DNA of 33,594 nt from Polyangiaceae bacterium (lineage in GTDB: Bacteria > Myxococcota_A > Polyangia > Polyangiales > Houyiibacteriaceae), in NCBI GenBank assembly GCA_027009115.1, contig JALVDI010000229.1, forward strand, positions 1 to 33,594, given 5' to 3'. The number at the start of each line of letters is the position of its first letter. The first letter of the stretch is position 1. A program made the position numbers and the translations under genes. Below the pieces are notes generated by a model. It did not search any database. It worked only from the letters and a program-made list of their open reading frames with translations, and had not been told where the DNA came from. Of this stretch, positions 1 through 10,450 are shown in pieces.

Positions 1-873
1 GTAGGGTCCGAAGTGTCGCCCGTAGTGGGCCAAGCCCGCGAGAGTGAGCGCCTCGTGGGTCTCCGCTGCGCTGCCGAAGCCCGGTGGGTAAAGGAGCCGC
101 ACCCGCACCTCGCTGCCGTCCGGGCGGCGGTGGGTGGACCACCGCTCCCGCAGCCAGGGGGCCGTGACGAAGACCGTGTCGTGGACCTGCGCTGCGATGA
201 AGCGCCGTATCGTGCGCTCCCCTTCCTGGCGCTCGGCGGCGAGGGTGCCGGTGGCGCCGACGACCCAGCCACGAGGCGTGTCGACGGTGAGCTCGTAGCG
301 CGCGAAGTCGGCGTAGAACTCGCCCTGGCCGTGGTACGGGAAGCTCGCCCAGGTGCCGTTCGCTTCGAGACGTGCCAGCTTGGGGAACCACTGGGCGACG
401 ACGTGAAAGTCGCGGTGGTAGCCGCTGCGGGCGAAGACCGGTGGGAGCTGGGCGGTCCAGCGCATCGCGAGCTCGATCCGCTCACCGGGAACCACGGGCC
501 GGGGGAGGGGGACTCGTAGCTGCGTGCGGTCGCCGGGGACGAGCTCGCGGACGGCGGCTGCGAGGAGGTCCCGCCCGTCGAGGGTGAGCGCCTCGATGTC
601 GATGGCGCCCCGGCCCCGGAAACGCACGCCGCGCAGTCTCCCACCAGACTCGCGCATGAAGACTGTGCCTTGGTCGCGAAAGGCGTTGAGGTAGAGATGG
701 AAGAGGAGCTCGCGCTGGGGTCGCTCGCTCGTGTTGGTCCAGACGATGTGGCCTTCGCCGGTGACGCGGTGGGCCCGAGGGTCGAACCGCGCGCGCAGCT
801 CGTAGGTGTGGCTGGGTTCGGCGCGGGCCGCGCTCACGGCCGTCACGAACGACAAGGCGATGGCGAGACGCAC
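1..873 (-). CDS. M1-family metallopeptidase (aminopeptidase), N-terminal part
   Basis: Reading the minus strand from a GTG at 873 gives 291 residues without a stop, running off the left edge, which is why the ORF track misses it. A short hydrophobic signal peptide (LAIALSFVTAVSAARA) indicates export. The mature start resembles the beta-sandwich N-domain of M1 peptidases: an ERPQRELLFHLYLNAFRD stretch, then HVVAQWFPKLA, PYHGQGEFYADF and TPRGWVVGATGTL, which are typical of bacterial M1 aminopeptidases. The visible end, HYGRHFGPY, matches the segment just before the catalytic domain. The zinc motif HEXXH would lie beyond the window and cannot be checked. Peptidase identity rests on family resemblance of the non-catalytic domain. 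The gene is divergent from tsaE, with 77 bases between the starts. Confidence 0.8.
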   Translation of the reverse strand, partial: MRLAIALSFVTAVSAARAEPSHTYELRARFDPRAHRVTGEGHIVWTNTSERPQRELLFHLYLNAFRDQGTVFMRESGGRLRGVRFRGRGAIDIEALTLDGRDLLAAAVRELVPGDRTQLRVPLPRPVVPGERIELAMRWTAQLPPVFARSGYHRDFHVVAQWFPKLARLEANGTWASFPYHGQGEFYADFARYELTVDTPRGWVVGATGTLAAERQEGERTIRRFIAAQVHDTVFVTAPWLRERWSTHRRPDGSEVRVRLLYPPGFGSAAETHEALTLAGLAHYGRHFGPY

Positions 874-950
874 CGCGCGACGATAGCAGCCTGCCTCCCG
901 GCGGACCCTTGTCGGCAACGCCCGCCTCGCCTGCGAGGCCCTGGCGGCGC

Positions 951-1424
951 ATGCTCGCTCCCGTGGAGATCGAACTGGCGAACGAAGGGGCGACCCGGCG
1001 CCTGGGGCGCGTGCTCTGCGAGGTGCTCCGACCGGGGGATCTCTTGATGCTCGAAGGAGACCTCGGAGCGGGCAAGACCTTCCTCGTGCGGGCCATGGCG
1101 CGCGCCCTCGGCGTGCCCGAGGAGGTCCCCGTGACGAGCCCAACCTTCGCGCTGCTGCACGACTACCCGGACGCTCGCCCGCCGTTGGTGCATGCCGACC
1201 TCTACCGCCTTGGCGATCCGGACGAGCTCTTCGAGCTCGGGCTGATGGAGCGGATCGGTGGCGCCGCGATCGTCGCCGTCGAGTGGGGCGAGCGCTTCGA
1301 AGAGGTGCTCGGGGCGCCCGCTCTTCGTCTCCGCTTGGCGCTCGTGGGGGAGGCTGCGCGTCGCGCGCGGGTCGAAGGCGCACCGCTGCGGATCGCCGCC
1401 CTTGCGACGCTGTGGGGGCAGTGA
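951..1424 (+). CDS. tsaE: tRNA threonylcarbamoyladenosine biosynthesis ATPase TsaE
   Basis: TsaE is the ATPase that works with TsaB and TsaD to make the t6A37 modification of ANN-decoding tRNAs in the cytoplasm. The 157-residue product has the expected Walker A motif GDLGAGKTF about 40 residues in, followed by [19 protein letters not shown] and VAVEWGER, the standard TsaE signature blocks. The ORF track begins at a TTG at 909, adding a 14-residue Pro/Arg-rich leader; I prefer the ATG at 951 because it gives the usual family length and starts just before the first conserved strand ([15 protein letters not shown]). No strong ribosome binding site is visible for either. carB follows 37 bases later. 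TsaB and TsaD are not in the window. Confidence 0.93.
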   Translation: MLAPVEIELANEGATRRLGRVLCEVLRPGDLLMLEGDLGAGKTFLVRAMARALGVPEEVPVTSPTFALLHDYPDARPPLVHADLYRLGDPDELFELGLMERIGGAAIVAVEWGERFEEVLGAPALRLRLALVGEAARRARVEGAPLRIAALATLWGQ

Positions 1425-1433
1425 TAGGACCGC

Positions 1434-1453
1434 CCGGGTCCGCGAAGACCCGG
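1434..1453 (+). promoter_or_regulatory. Hairpin between tsaE and carB
   Basis: A perfect 7-bp inverted repeat, CCGGGTC then a 6-base loop CGCGAA then GACCCGG, sits in the 37-base tsaE-carB gap and ends 8 bases before the carB ATG. No T-run follows, so it is not a standard intrinsic terminator. It occupies the place where a ribosome binding site would be, and no purine-rich Shine-Dalgarno is otherwise visible. A role in carB translation or attenuation is inference; it could also be chance in such GC-rich DNA. Confidence 0.35.
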
Positions 1454-1461
1454 CTACCGCC

Positions 1462-4782
<3,321 letters not shown>

Positions 4783-4835
4783 GCGCTCGGGATGCTTGGT
4801 CCCGGCGGCCAGGGGTGCTAGGACTCCCGGCGGTC

Positions 4836-5306
4836 ATGGAGCGAGTACCGATCACACCGAAGGGTTTTCAGGCCCTCAAAGACGAGCTGGCGCGGCTGAA
4901 GGCCGAGATGCCCAAGATCTCCCAGGAGATCGGTGTCGCCAGGGACCACGGCGACATCAAAGAGAACGCCGAGTATCATGCCGCCAAGGAAAAGCAGGGG
5001 CTGACGGCGGCGCGCATCGCGGAGCTCGAGGACCGGATCGCGCGCGCTCAGGTCATCGACCCTTCGGAGCTGTCCGGAGACCGGGTGAAGTTCGGCGCGA
5101 CGGTGGAGCTCGAAGAGATCGAGTCGGGCAAGGTCGTCGTTTATCAGATCGTCGGTGCCGACGAAGCCGATATCAAGCAGGGGACCATCAGCGTGACCTC
5201 TCCGGTGGCGCGCGCGCTCATCGGGCGCGAAGTGGGCGACGAGGTAAAAGTCAAGGCGCCGGGGGGCATCCGCGCGTACGAGATCATCGACGTGCGCTGG
5301 GAGTGA
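4836..5306 (+). CDS. greA: Transcription elongation factor GreA
   Basis: GreA enters the RNA polymerase secondary channel and stimulates cleavage of backtracked transcripts. The 156-residue product has the full two-domain layout: an N-terminal antiparallel coiled coil (LKDELARLKAEMPKISQEI) whose tip carries ARDHGDIKENAEYHAAKEKQ with the acidic Asp and Glu of the catalytic tip, then an FKBP-like C-terminal domain ending IRAYEIIDVRW. The track adds seven residues from an upstream start; the ATG at 4836 (MERVPITPKGF) matches the family N-terminus. carB-greA proximity also occurs in other proteobacteria such as Pseudomonas (established knowledge), supporting co-transcription. The sulfatase-like gene starts 15 bases downstream. 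Confidence 0.97.
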   Translation: MERVPITPKGFQALKDELARLKAEMPKISQEIGVARDHGDIKENAEYHAAKEKQGLTAARIAELEDRIARAQVIDPSELSGDRVKFGATVELEEIESGKVVVYQIVGADEADIKQGTISVTSPVARALIGREVGDEVKVKAPGGIRAYEIIDVRWE

Positions 5307-5321
5307 CGGCGCGGCGAGGTC

Positions 5322-8273
5322 GTGGTGAAACCCCCGCCGGAGCGGGAGCGATTGGACTGGCGCCGACCCCTCTTGGCAGGGCTCGGCCTGGCGGGACTGC
5401 TCGCCAGCCTCGTGTCGGTTCGGAGTTGGTCGCTCTTCCTCACGTCCGACGAACGCTGGCGCTATGTCTTCGCGGTCGTCGGCGCCGGGGTCGCCGCGTC
5501 CGTCGTGCTCTGGTCGTTGAGCTGGGGTCTCGGCCGGCTCGCGGCTCGAGGACGGGACCCGGAGCGGGCCTTTGGTCGGGTCCTCGGCATGGTCGTTGGG
5601 GCCGTGGCGGCCGCGATCGGGTGGAGCCTCACGGAAGGCCGACGGGTCCGCGACGCCCCCTGGCGTGAGGCCGCCGTCCTCGCGGGCGCGGTGGTCGTTG
5701 CCCTCGTCGCTCAGGGGCTGGCCCGGTGGCTGCGCGCGACGCCCCCACGCCGCTCCCTCGCGGCGCTCGCGGTGACGCTCGCCGTGGTTGCCTTCGTTGC
5801 CGACGCGACGGTGCTGCCGCGCCTCTACCCGGCCCTGCACTGGGCACTCGCGCTCTTCGGGGTCACCGCCGCCAACATCGCGGCTTGGCGCCTGCCCCTA
5901 CGGCCCACGCGGCGGCCGCGGCTCTGGGCGGCGCCGGCGCTTCTCCTGGCGGCGAGCGCGGCCTGGGCTTTGCCGCGCCTGGCCGCACACCCCAACGCGC
6001 GCTTCGTGGCCCTCGAGGGGGCGCCCCTCGTCGGCAAGCTCCTGCCGCGCCTCGCGCCACCGCCGCCAGAGCCGCCGCCGCCCTCGATCGAGCTGGGGCT
6101 CGTGGAGGCCGCGGAGGGGCTGGAGCTAGGCGACGCCGACGTGCTGCTCATCACCATCGACGCCCTCCGCGCCGACCGTCTCGCGGCCTACGGGGGGCAT
6201 GGTCTCACCCCCGAGCTCGACGCCCTCGCTCGCGAGTCCCGGGTCTTCCTGCGCGCCTACACGCCGACGCCGCACACGAGCTACGCCCTCACGAGCCTGT
6301 TGACGGGCAAGTACCTCCGACCGGTCCTCGAGCTCCCCGGCGCCACGAGCGAGCACCCGGCGCTGCCCGAGCTGCTGCGTCGCTTCGGTTATCGGACCGC
6401 CGCGTTCTATCCCCCGGCGATCTTTTTCGTGGACGCCCATCGCTTCCGGGAGCTGGCGGCGGCGGGCTTTGGCTTCGAGTACCGCAAGGTCATGTTCGCC
6501 CCGGCGGCGGCGCGCGTCCCGCAGCTCGATCGTTACCTGGGGGAGGTCGACGAGGGGCACCCGGTGTTCGCCTGGGTCCACCTTTTCGAGCCCCATGAGC
6601 CCTACGACCCTCCCGCCGAGTTCCGCCGAGGCGAAGGTCGCGTCGAGCGCTACGACGGCGAAGTGGCCGCAGCGGACGCCGCGGTCGGTGAACTGGTGCG
6701 GGTGTTTCGCCGCCATCGACCGGGCGGCACGGTGATCGTCACGGCGGACCACGGCGAGGAGCTCGGGGACCACGGCGGCTGGTATCATGGGACGACGCTC
6801 TACGACGAGCAGGTGCGGGTGCCGTTGATCTGGTCTTCGCCGGGTGTGGTGCCGGCAGGGACGACCGACGCGCCGGTCGAGTTGGTGGACCTGGCGACCA
6901 CCTTGCTCGCCGCCCTCGGCGTGCCGCGCGACGCACGGATGCGAGGCGACGACCTCGGCGCGCTGCTGCGGGAAGCAGGCGGCGTGCGCCCCGAGTACGC
7001 CTTCGCCGAGGTCGAGCGTGAGCGGATGGCGTGCGACGGGCGCTTCAAAGCCATCTGTGGCGAGCTCGGCTGCCGTCTCTACGACCTGGCGCGCGACCCC
7101 GGCGAGGTGCGCAACCTCGCGGCCGCCGAGCCCGCACGTCTGCGGCGGCTTCAGGGCGCGATCGCGGCGTTCGTCGCCTCGATTCCACAGGCGGAGGCGA
7201 TGCAGGTCGGGCGCGGGGCGTGGCCCGAGGCGTTGGCGCGCGCGGGGCTGGGCGATGCCTCGGCGGCGCCGGAGCTCCTTCCGTTGCTCGGGGACGAGCG
7301 CGCCGAGGTGCGGGCGGCGGCGGCGAGGGCCCTCGGCGAGCTTGGGTACGGCGCGGCACGGCCGACCTTGGCGCGGCTGCGGACGGCCGACCCCGACGCC
7401 CAGGTGCGCGCCGAGGCGGCGATCGCGGGGCTCCTGCTCGGCGACGAGGAGGCCCGCGGCCCGGTCGCCGCCCTCCTCGGGGAAAGCGGGGAGCGCCGCG
7501 AGCGGGCGGCCCTGGCCCTCGGGGACGCCGGCGACCGACGCGCCGTGGATGTCCTTCGGGCGCTCGTGGAGGACACGGCGGCCGAGGAGTCGCGGCGGAC
7601 CGCGGCGGTGGCGGCGCTCGGTCGGCTGAGGGCGGGGGAAGACGCGCTGCTCGGAGCCCTCGCGGAGGTTCGCCTTCGGCCGCACGTCGTCGCCGCCCTC
7701 GCGCGCTTCGGATCGCGCCGGGCCGCCGACGCCATCGCCCAGGCCATGGCCACCGAGCGCTACCTTCCGGCTCGGGCTGCCGAGGCGCGGGCGCTCTTTG
7801 CGTTGGGGGACCGCCGCGCCCTGGGCCTCACCCGGCGCTTCCTGGGGGTCGATACGCCGTTTCCGGGGGCCGTCGCGCTGCTGCTGGAGCACGGCGAGCT
7901 CGACCGCCCGAGCGAGTGGGGGGCGCGCCTGAGCGACCCGGCCGTTCGCCGCGGGCAGTGGCGCTGCCAGGGGGACGCCTGCGTGCCCCTGAGCGACGCG
8001 GCGGTGAGGCTCCCGGGGCGCTGGCGGGAGCCGAGGCGCGCGGTCTTCCTCGTGGCCGGCGACGGCACCCTCGTCGTGGATGGCGTGCGCCACTCGGTGC
8101 GGGACGGGGGGCAGGTCGCGCTCACCGCGGAGCAGCCGCGGTGGTCGATCGGAGGGGACGCAGGGGTCGTCGCGGTGGCCACGGCCCCGCTTCAGTCGGA
8201 GATCCCGCCTCCGGCCCCCGAGCCCTGGGAGCCCGAAGACGAGGCCCCGGAGGCGATCCAGCCCTTGCGGTAG
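5322..8273 (+). CDS. Polytopic membrane protein with sulfatase-fold domain and HEAT repeats
   Basis: The 983-residue product has three parts. Residues 1-220 hold about seven hydrophobic segments, then a Pro-rich linker (APPPPEPPPP). Residues about 270-620 are an alkaline-phosphatase-superfamily sulfatase domain: metal-ligand strand VLLITIDALRADRLAAYG (Asp280), the active-site helix TPHTSYALTSLLTGKY, and VIVTADHGEELGDHGG (Asp476, His477). The CxPSR motif that becomes formylglycine in true sulfatases is absent; Thr319 occupies the nucleophile position, as in Thr-nucleophile phosphotransferases of this fold. Residues about 645-830 are HEAT-type helical repeats (AEVRAAAARALGELG, AQVRAEAAIAGLLLG). 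A beta-rich tail with two Cys ends the protein. Start is GTG at 5322, with another GTG one codon later. Its last 82 bases overlap the convergent gene. A membrane-anchored phospho-transfer or hydrolysis role is inferred; the substrate is unknown. Confidence 0.85.
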   Translation: MVKPPPERERLDWRRPLLAGLGLAGLLASLVSVRSWSLFLTSDERWRYVFAVVGAGVAASVVLWSLSWGLGRLAARGRDPERAFGRVLGMVVGAVAAAIGWSLTEGRRVRDAPWREAAVLAGAVVVALVAQGLARWLRATPPRRSLAALAVTLAVVAFVADATVLPRLYPALHWALALFGVTAANIAAWRLPLRPTRRPRLWAAPALLLAASAAWALPRLAAHPNARFVALEGAPLVGKLLPRLAPPPPEPPPPSIELGLVEAAEGLELGDADVLLITIDALRADRLAAYGGHGLTPELDALARESRVFLRAYTPTPHTSYALTSLLTGKYLRPVLELPGATSEHPALPELLRRFGYRTAAFYPPAIFFVDAHRFRELAAAGFGFEYRKVMFAPAAARVPQLDRYLGEVDEGHPVFAWVHLFEPHEPYDPPAEFRRGEGRVERYDGEVAAADAAVGELVRVFRRHRPGGTVIVTADHGEELGDHGGWYHGTTLYDEQVRVPLIWSSPGVVPAGTTDAPVELVDLATTLLAALGVPRDARMRGDDLGALLREAGGVRPEYAFAEVERERMACDGRFKAICGELGCRLYDLARDPGEVRNLAAAEPARLRRLQGAIAAFVASIPQAEAMQVGRGAWPEALARAGLGDASAAPELLPLLGDERAEVRAAAARALGELGYGAARPTLARLRTADPDAQVRAEAAIAGLLLGDEEARGPVAALLGESGERRERAALALGDAGDRRAVDVLRALVEDTAAEESRRTAAVAALGRLRAGEDALLGALAEVRLRPHVVAALARFGSRRAADAIAQAMATERYLPARAAEARALFALGDRRALGLTRRFLGVDTPFPGAVALLLEHGELDRPSEWGARLSDPAVRRGQWRCQGDACVPLSDAAVRLPGRWREPRRAVFLVAGDGTLVVDGVRHSVRDGGQVALTAEQPRWSIGGDAGVVAVATAPLQSEIPPPAPEPWEPEDEAPEAIQPLR

Positions 8274-9316
8274 GCTTCGAGCAGGGCGAGGGCCGCCTCC
8301 GCGGGGAGGCCGAGGAAGGCCTCGTCGTAGCGGATGGGCGGGTTGTTCTCGCGCTCGATGACCAGGCGCCGCACCGGGTGGCGGCCTTCCAGGATGCTCC
8401 AGCCCCGTTGGGTGTCGATGGTCAGGCGCGGGATCTTTGGCCAGCTCGCTCGGAGGATCCCCTCGCGGGTGCGCATGAGCACCTCCGCAGGGGTCAGGAC
8501 CATCGCCAAGCCCTTGCGCGGTGCGACCTGGCGGCGGGTCAGCAGCAGCCACCCGAGGGGCACGAGCAGACAGGCAGCCAGGCCTGCAGCCGGCAGCAGG
8601 CCGAGGCTCACGCCCTCGGGGAGGCGGCGCGACGCCTCGAAGAAGACGACGCCGAAGAGGAGAGCGGCGTAGGGGCCTCTGCGCAGCCAGCCCCACCCGT
8701 GGGGGAGGAGCGCGCAGCCGGGCGGGAGGAGGCCGCCCGTTGCGTCGTCGTACACCTTGCTGGCGAGGCGAGCGGGGCGCGGGAAGCTCGTGCGGCGCGG
8801 CGGGGGCGCGCCTCGCCAGCGCATCAGCCGTTCGGCCAGCACGCCGGGCGACTCGTCGAAGACCGGCGGGAGTCGGAGCACCGCCTTCCCCGCCCGGGGC
8901 TCGACGATCAAGTAGAGGTCGGCGTACCTTCGACCCTGTCGCCGTCCCCAGTCGCCGGGTTCGACCACATCGAGGAGCTCTCCTCGCGCGACGTGCTCGG
9001 TACCCGTCGGGGACTGCCAGCGCAACTCCTCCGCGCCGAGCGTCAGCCGATGGCGCGGCGCCTGGAACCACACCCGCAGCCGCCGGGCCAGCTCCAGCAC
9101 CGCGAGCAGGCACCGGAGGCTGAGGGTGATCGCCACCAGGCGGAGCGCCATCGCCGGCGGGTCGACAGGAGAGACGACGCTCGCCTCTCGCCACAGAGCG
9201 GCGCCCCAAGACAGGCCCGCCCCGAGGAGGAGCAGCATCGCTCCGGCGCCGCGGCGGTCGAGCACCGGCGGCCGGTGCCCTGTCAGGATCTCCCCGTCGT
9301 TGGGTGCTTCCCTCAC
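8192..9316 (-). CDS. Membrane protein with two PH-like domains, function unknown
   Basis: The track extends this ORF to 9604, but the first 96 residues are Arg-rich shadow of the upstream lipoprotein gene. I choose the GTG at 9316, which overlaps the upstream stop in a GTGA arrangement and gives 374 residues. Hydrophobic segments are visible at AMLLLLGAGLSWGAALW, LRLVAITLSLRCLLAVLEL, YAALLFGVVFFEA and LGLLPAAGLAACLLVPLGWLLL. After each pair comes a beta-rich stretch beginning HRLTLGAEELRWQS or VLTPAEVLMRTREGILRASW, resembling bacterial PH-like (DUF304-type) domains. The architecture is therefore a duplicated [2 TM + PH-like] unit. No catalytic motif is seen. The 3' end overlaps the plus-strand sulfatase-like gene by 82 bases. 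Domain assignment is by pattern only. Confidence 0.72.
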   Translation of the reverse strand: MREAPNDGEILTGHRPPVLDRRGAGAMLLLLGAGLSWGAALWREASVVSPVDPPAMALRLVAITLSLRCLLAVLELARRLRVWFQAPRHRLTLGAEELRWQSPTGTEHVARGELLDVVEPGDWGRRQGRRYADLYLIVEPRAGKAVLRLPPVFDESPGVLAERLMRWRGAPPPRRTSFPRPARLASKVYDDATGGLLPPGCALLPHGWGWLRRGPYAALLFGVVFFEASRRLPEGVSLGLLPAAGLAACLLVPLGWLLLTRRQVAPRKGLAMVLTPAEVLMRTREGILRASWPKIPRLTIDTQRGWSILEGRHPVRRLVIERENNPPIRYDEAFLGLPAEAALALLEAYRKGWIASGASSSGSQGSGAGGGISD

Positions 9317-9627
9317 GGGCAGCCGCAGCGGGTGGAGGCGGCGCGGTATCGCTCGCAGCGCTCGCGGGCGGCGCGGCAGCGCAGGTCTGCGTCCCGGTCC
9401 GTCACCTCGGCGGCGATGGCGCAGATCGCGTCGGCCGCGGCGCAGCCTTCGGCGGCGGCGGCGCAGGGCTCGGGGCAGCTCCCTTCGAGGGCGGCCGTGC
9501 GCACCTGATCGAGGGTGGCTTCGTGGCGCTGAATGGCGTGGAAGTCGTCGTGGGTCGCCGGGCGGGGGGCGTTCGCGCCGCAAGCCACGAGCGCCGTCGT
9601 CCACAGCAGCCGCGAGAGTACGCCCAT
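9313..9627 (-). CDS. Cys-rich lipoprotein, function unknown
   Basis: A 104-residue product with a type II signal sequence: MGVLSRLLWTTALVAC, lipobox LVAC, lipidated Cys at residue 16. The mature part has eight further Cys in a mostly helical, Ala/Glu/Arg-rich setting (SCPEPC, AEGC, DAIC, LRC, RERC, ending TRCGCP), suggesting four disulfides in a small periplasmic helical bundle. The track start at 9663 adds 12 residues before a natural lipoprotein N-terminus, so I use the ATG at 9627. Small Cys-rich lipoproteins of this type are common in myxobacteria, mostly without known role. Its stop codon overlaps the GTG start of the PH-like membrane protein, so the two are probably translated together. 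Confidence 0.78.
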   Translation of the reverse strand: MGVLSRLLWTTALVACGANAPRPATHDDFHAIQRHEATLDQVRTAALEGSCPEPCAAAAEGCAAADAICAIAAEVTDRDADLRCRAARERCERYRAASTRCGCP

Positions 9628-9681
9628 CGGCCGAGGGCTACCGGAACGCGCAGGCCAGAGCAAGGGGGCCCGGCGGCAGCA

Positions 9682-9710
9682 TTGACCCTTCGGTGAGGAC
9701 GGCGTAGTTG
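9682..9710 (+). promoter_or_regulatory. Possible promoter for the MglA-like gene
   Basis: TTGACC (9682-9687), a 17-base spacer, then TAGTTG (9705-9710). The -35 box is close to the sigma-70 consensus but the -10 is poor. The predicted transcript would start only a few bases before the ATG at 9723, and no Shine-Dalgarno is seen. It lies in the 95-base divergent gap between the lipoprotein and GTPase genes. Pattern match only. Confidence 0.22.
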
Positions 9711-9722
9711 TGGTCCTCAGCG

Positions 9723-10445
9723 ATGCCGCTCGTCAACCACGCTCGCCGGGAGCTGCACGTGAAGATCGTGTACTACGGCCCCGGTCTCGGCGGGAAGACC
9801 ACCAACCTCGAGCACATCCATCGCCACAGCGCTCCGGAACGCCGGGGCAAGCTCATCTCGCTGATGGGCGAGTCGGAGCGCACGCTCTTTTTCGATCTCT
9901 TGCCCGTTGAGCTCGGTCAGCTCCGCGGCTACACGGTGCGGCTGCATCTGTGCACGGTGCCCGGCCAGATCGCCCGGGACGCGACGCGCCGGCTCGTGCT
10001 TCGCCACGCCGACGGGGTGGTCTTCGTGGTCGACAGTCAGCAAGGTCGCATGGAGGCCAATGTCCAGGCGATCCGCAATCTCGCCGACAACCTTCGGCGG
10101 CAGGGCGACGATCCCGATCGTATCCCCCTCGTGGTGCAGTACAACAAGCGCGACCTCCCGGGAGCCGTCGACGTGGACACGCTCCGAGAGGAGCTGGGCG
10201 TGCCCGACGACGTCCCGCAGGTCGAAGCCTCCGCGCTCGAGGGCTGGGGCGTCTTCGAGACCCTCAAGCACATCACCAAGGCCTGCCTCAAGCTCGTCGG
10301 CGATCCGGCGACCATGCCCGAGGGGCGATCGCCGAGCATTCTTCCAGGCCGGCGCGCGAGCATGTACCGCGCCGCAGAGGAGGAGGCCTCCGTCGAGGTG
10401 GTCGTACCCAAGGCGCCGCTCCTGCCGTCCTTCGACGACGATTGA
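9723..10445 (+). CDS. MglA-like small GTPase
   Basis: A Ras-like GTPase of the MglA class, which in Myxococcus sets the leading cell pole for motility with its GAP MglB. The 240-residue product opens MPLVNHARRELHVKIVYYGPGLGGKTTNLE, with a P-loop at residues 19-26. The switch II region reads CTVPGQ (77-82), the VPGQ form diagnostic of MglA rather than the DxxG of eukaryotic Ras proteins. DGVVFVVDSQ follows, then NKRD (141-144) as the G4 box and a SAL-type G5. Differences from classical MglA (about 195 residues): Gly in place of Cys in the P-loop, Cys before TVPGQ, and a 40-residue Ser/Arg/Glu/Val tail. No mglB-like gene is adjacent, so this may be a paralogue with another job. The start at 9723 rather than 9708 matches the family N-terminus. 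The next gene begins 5 bases after the stop. Confidence 0.9.
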   Translation: MPLVNHARRELHVKIVYYGPGLGGKTTNLEHIHRHSAPERRGKLISLMGESERTLFFDLLPVELGQLRGYTVRLHLCTVPGQIARDATRRLVLRHADGVVFVVDSQQGRMEANVQAIRNLADNLRRQGDDPDRIPLVVQYNKRDLPGAVDVDTLREELGVPDDVPQVEASALEGWGVFETLKHITKACLKLVGDPATMPEGRSPSILPGRRASMYRAAEEEASVEVVVPKAPLLPSFDDD

Positions 10446-10450
10446 CGCCG

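Noticed and set aside
13-519. 168-residue plus-strand ORF at the left edge
   Set aside because: The minus strand reads as an M1 peptidase N-domain with a signal peptide over the same region.
6126-9209. 1027-residue minus-strand ORF
   Set aside because: Arg/Pro/Gly-rich with no domains; a GC-driven shadow of the sulfatase-HEAT gene and of the PH-like gene in another frame.
7031-9508. 825-residue plus-strand ORF
   Set aside because: Arg/Gly-rich shadow across two real genes on different strands.
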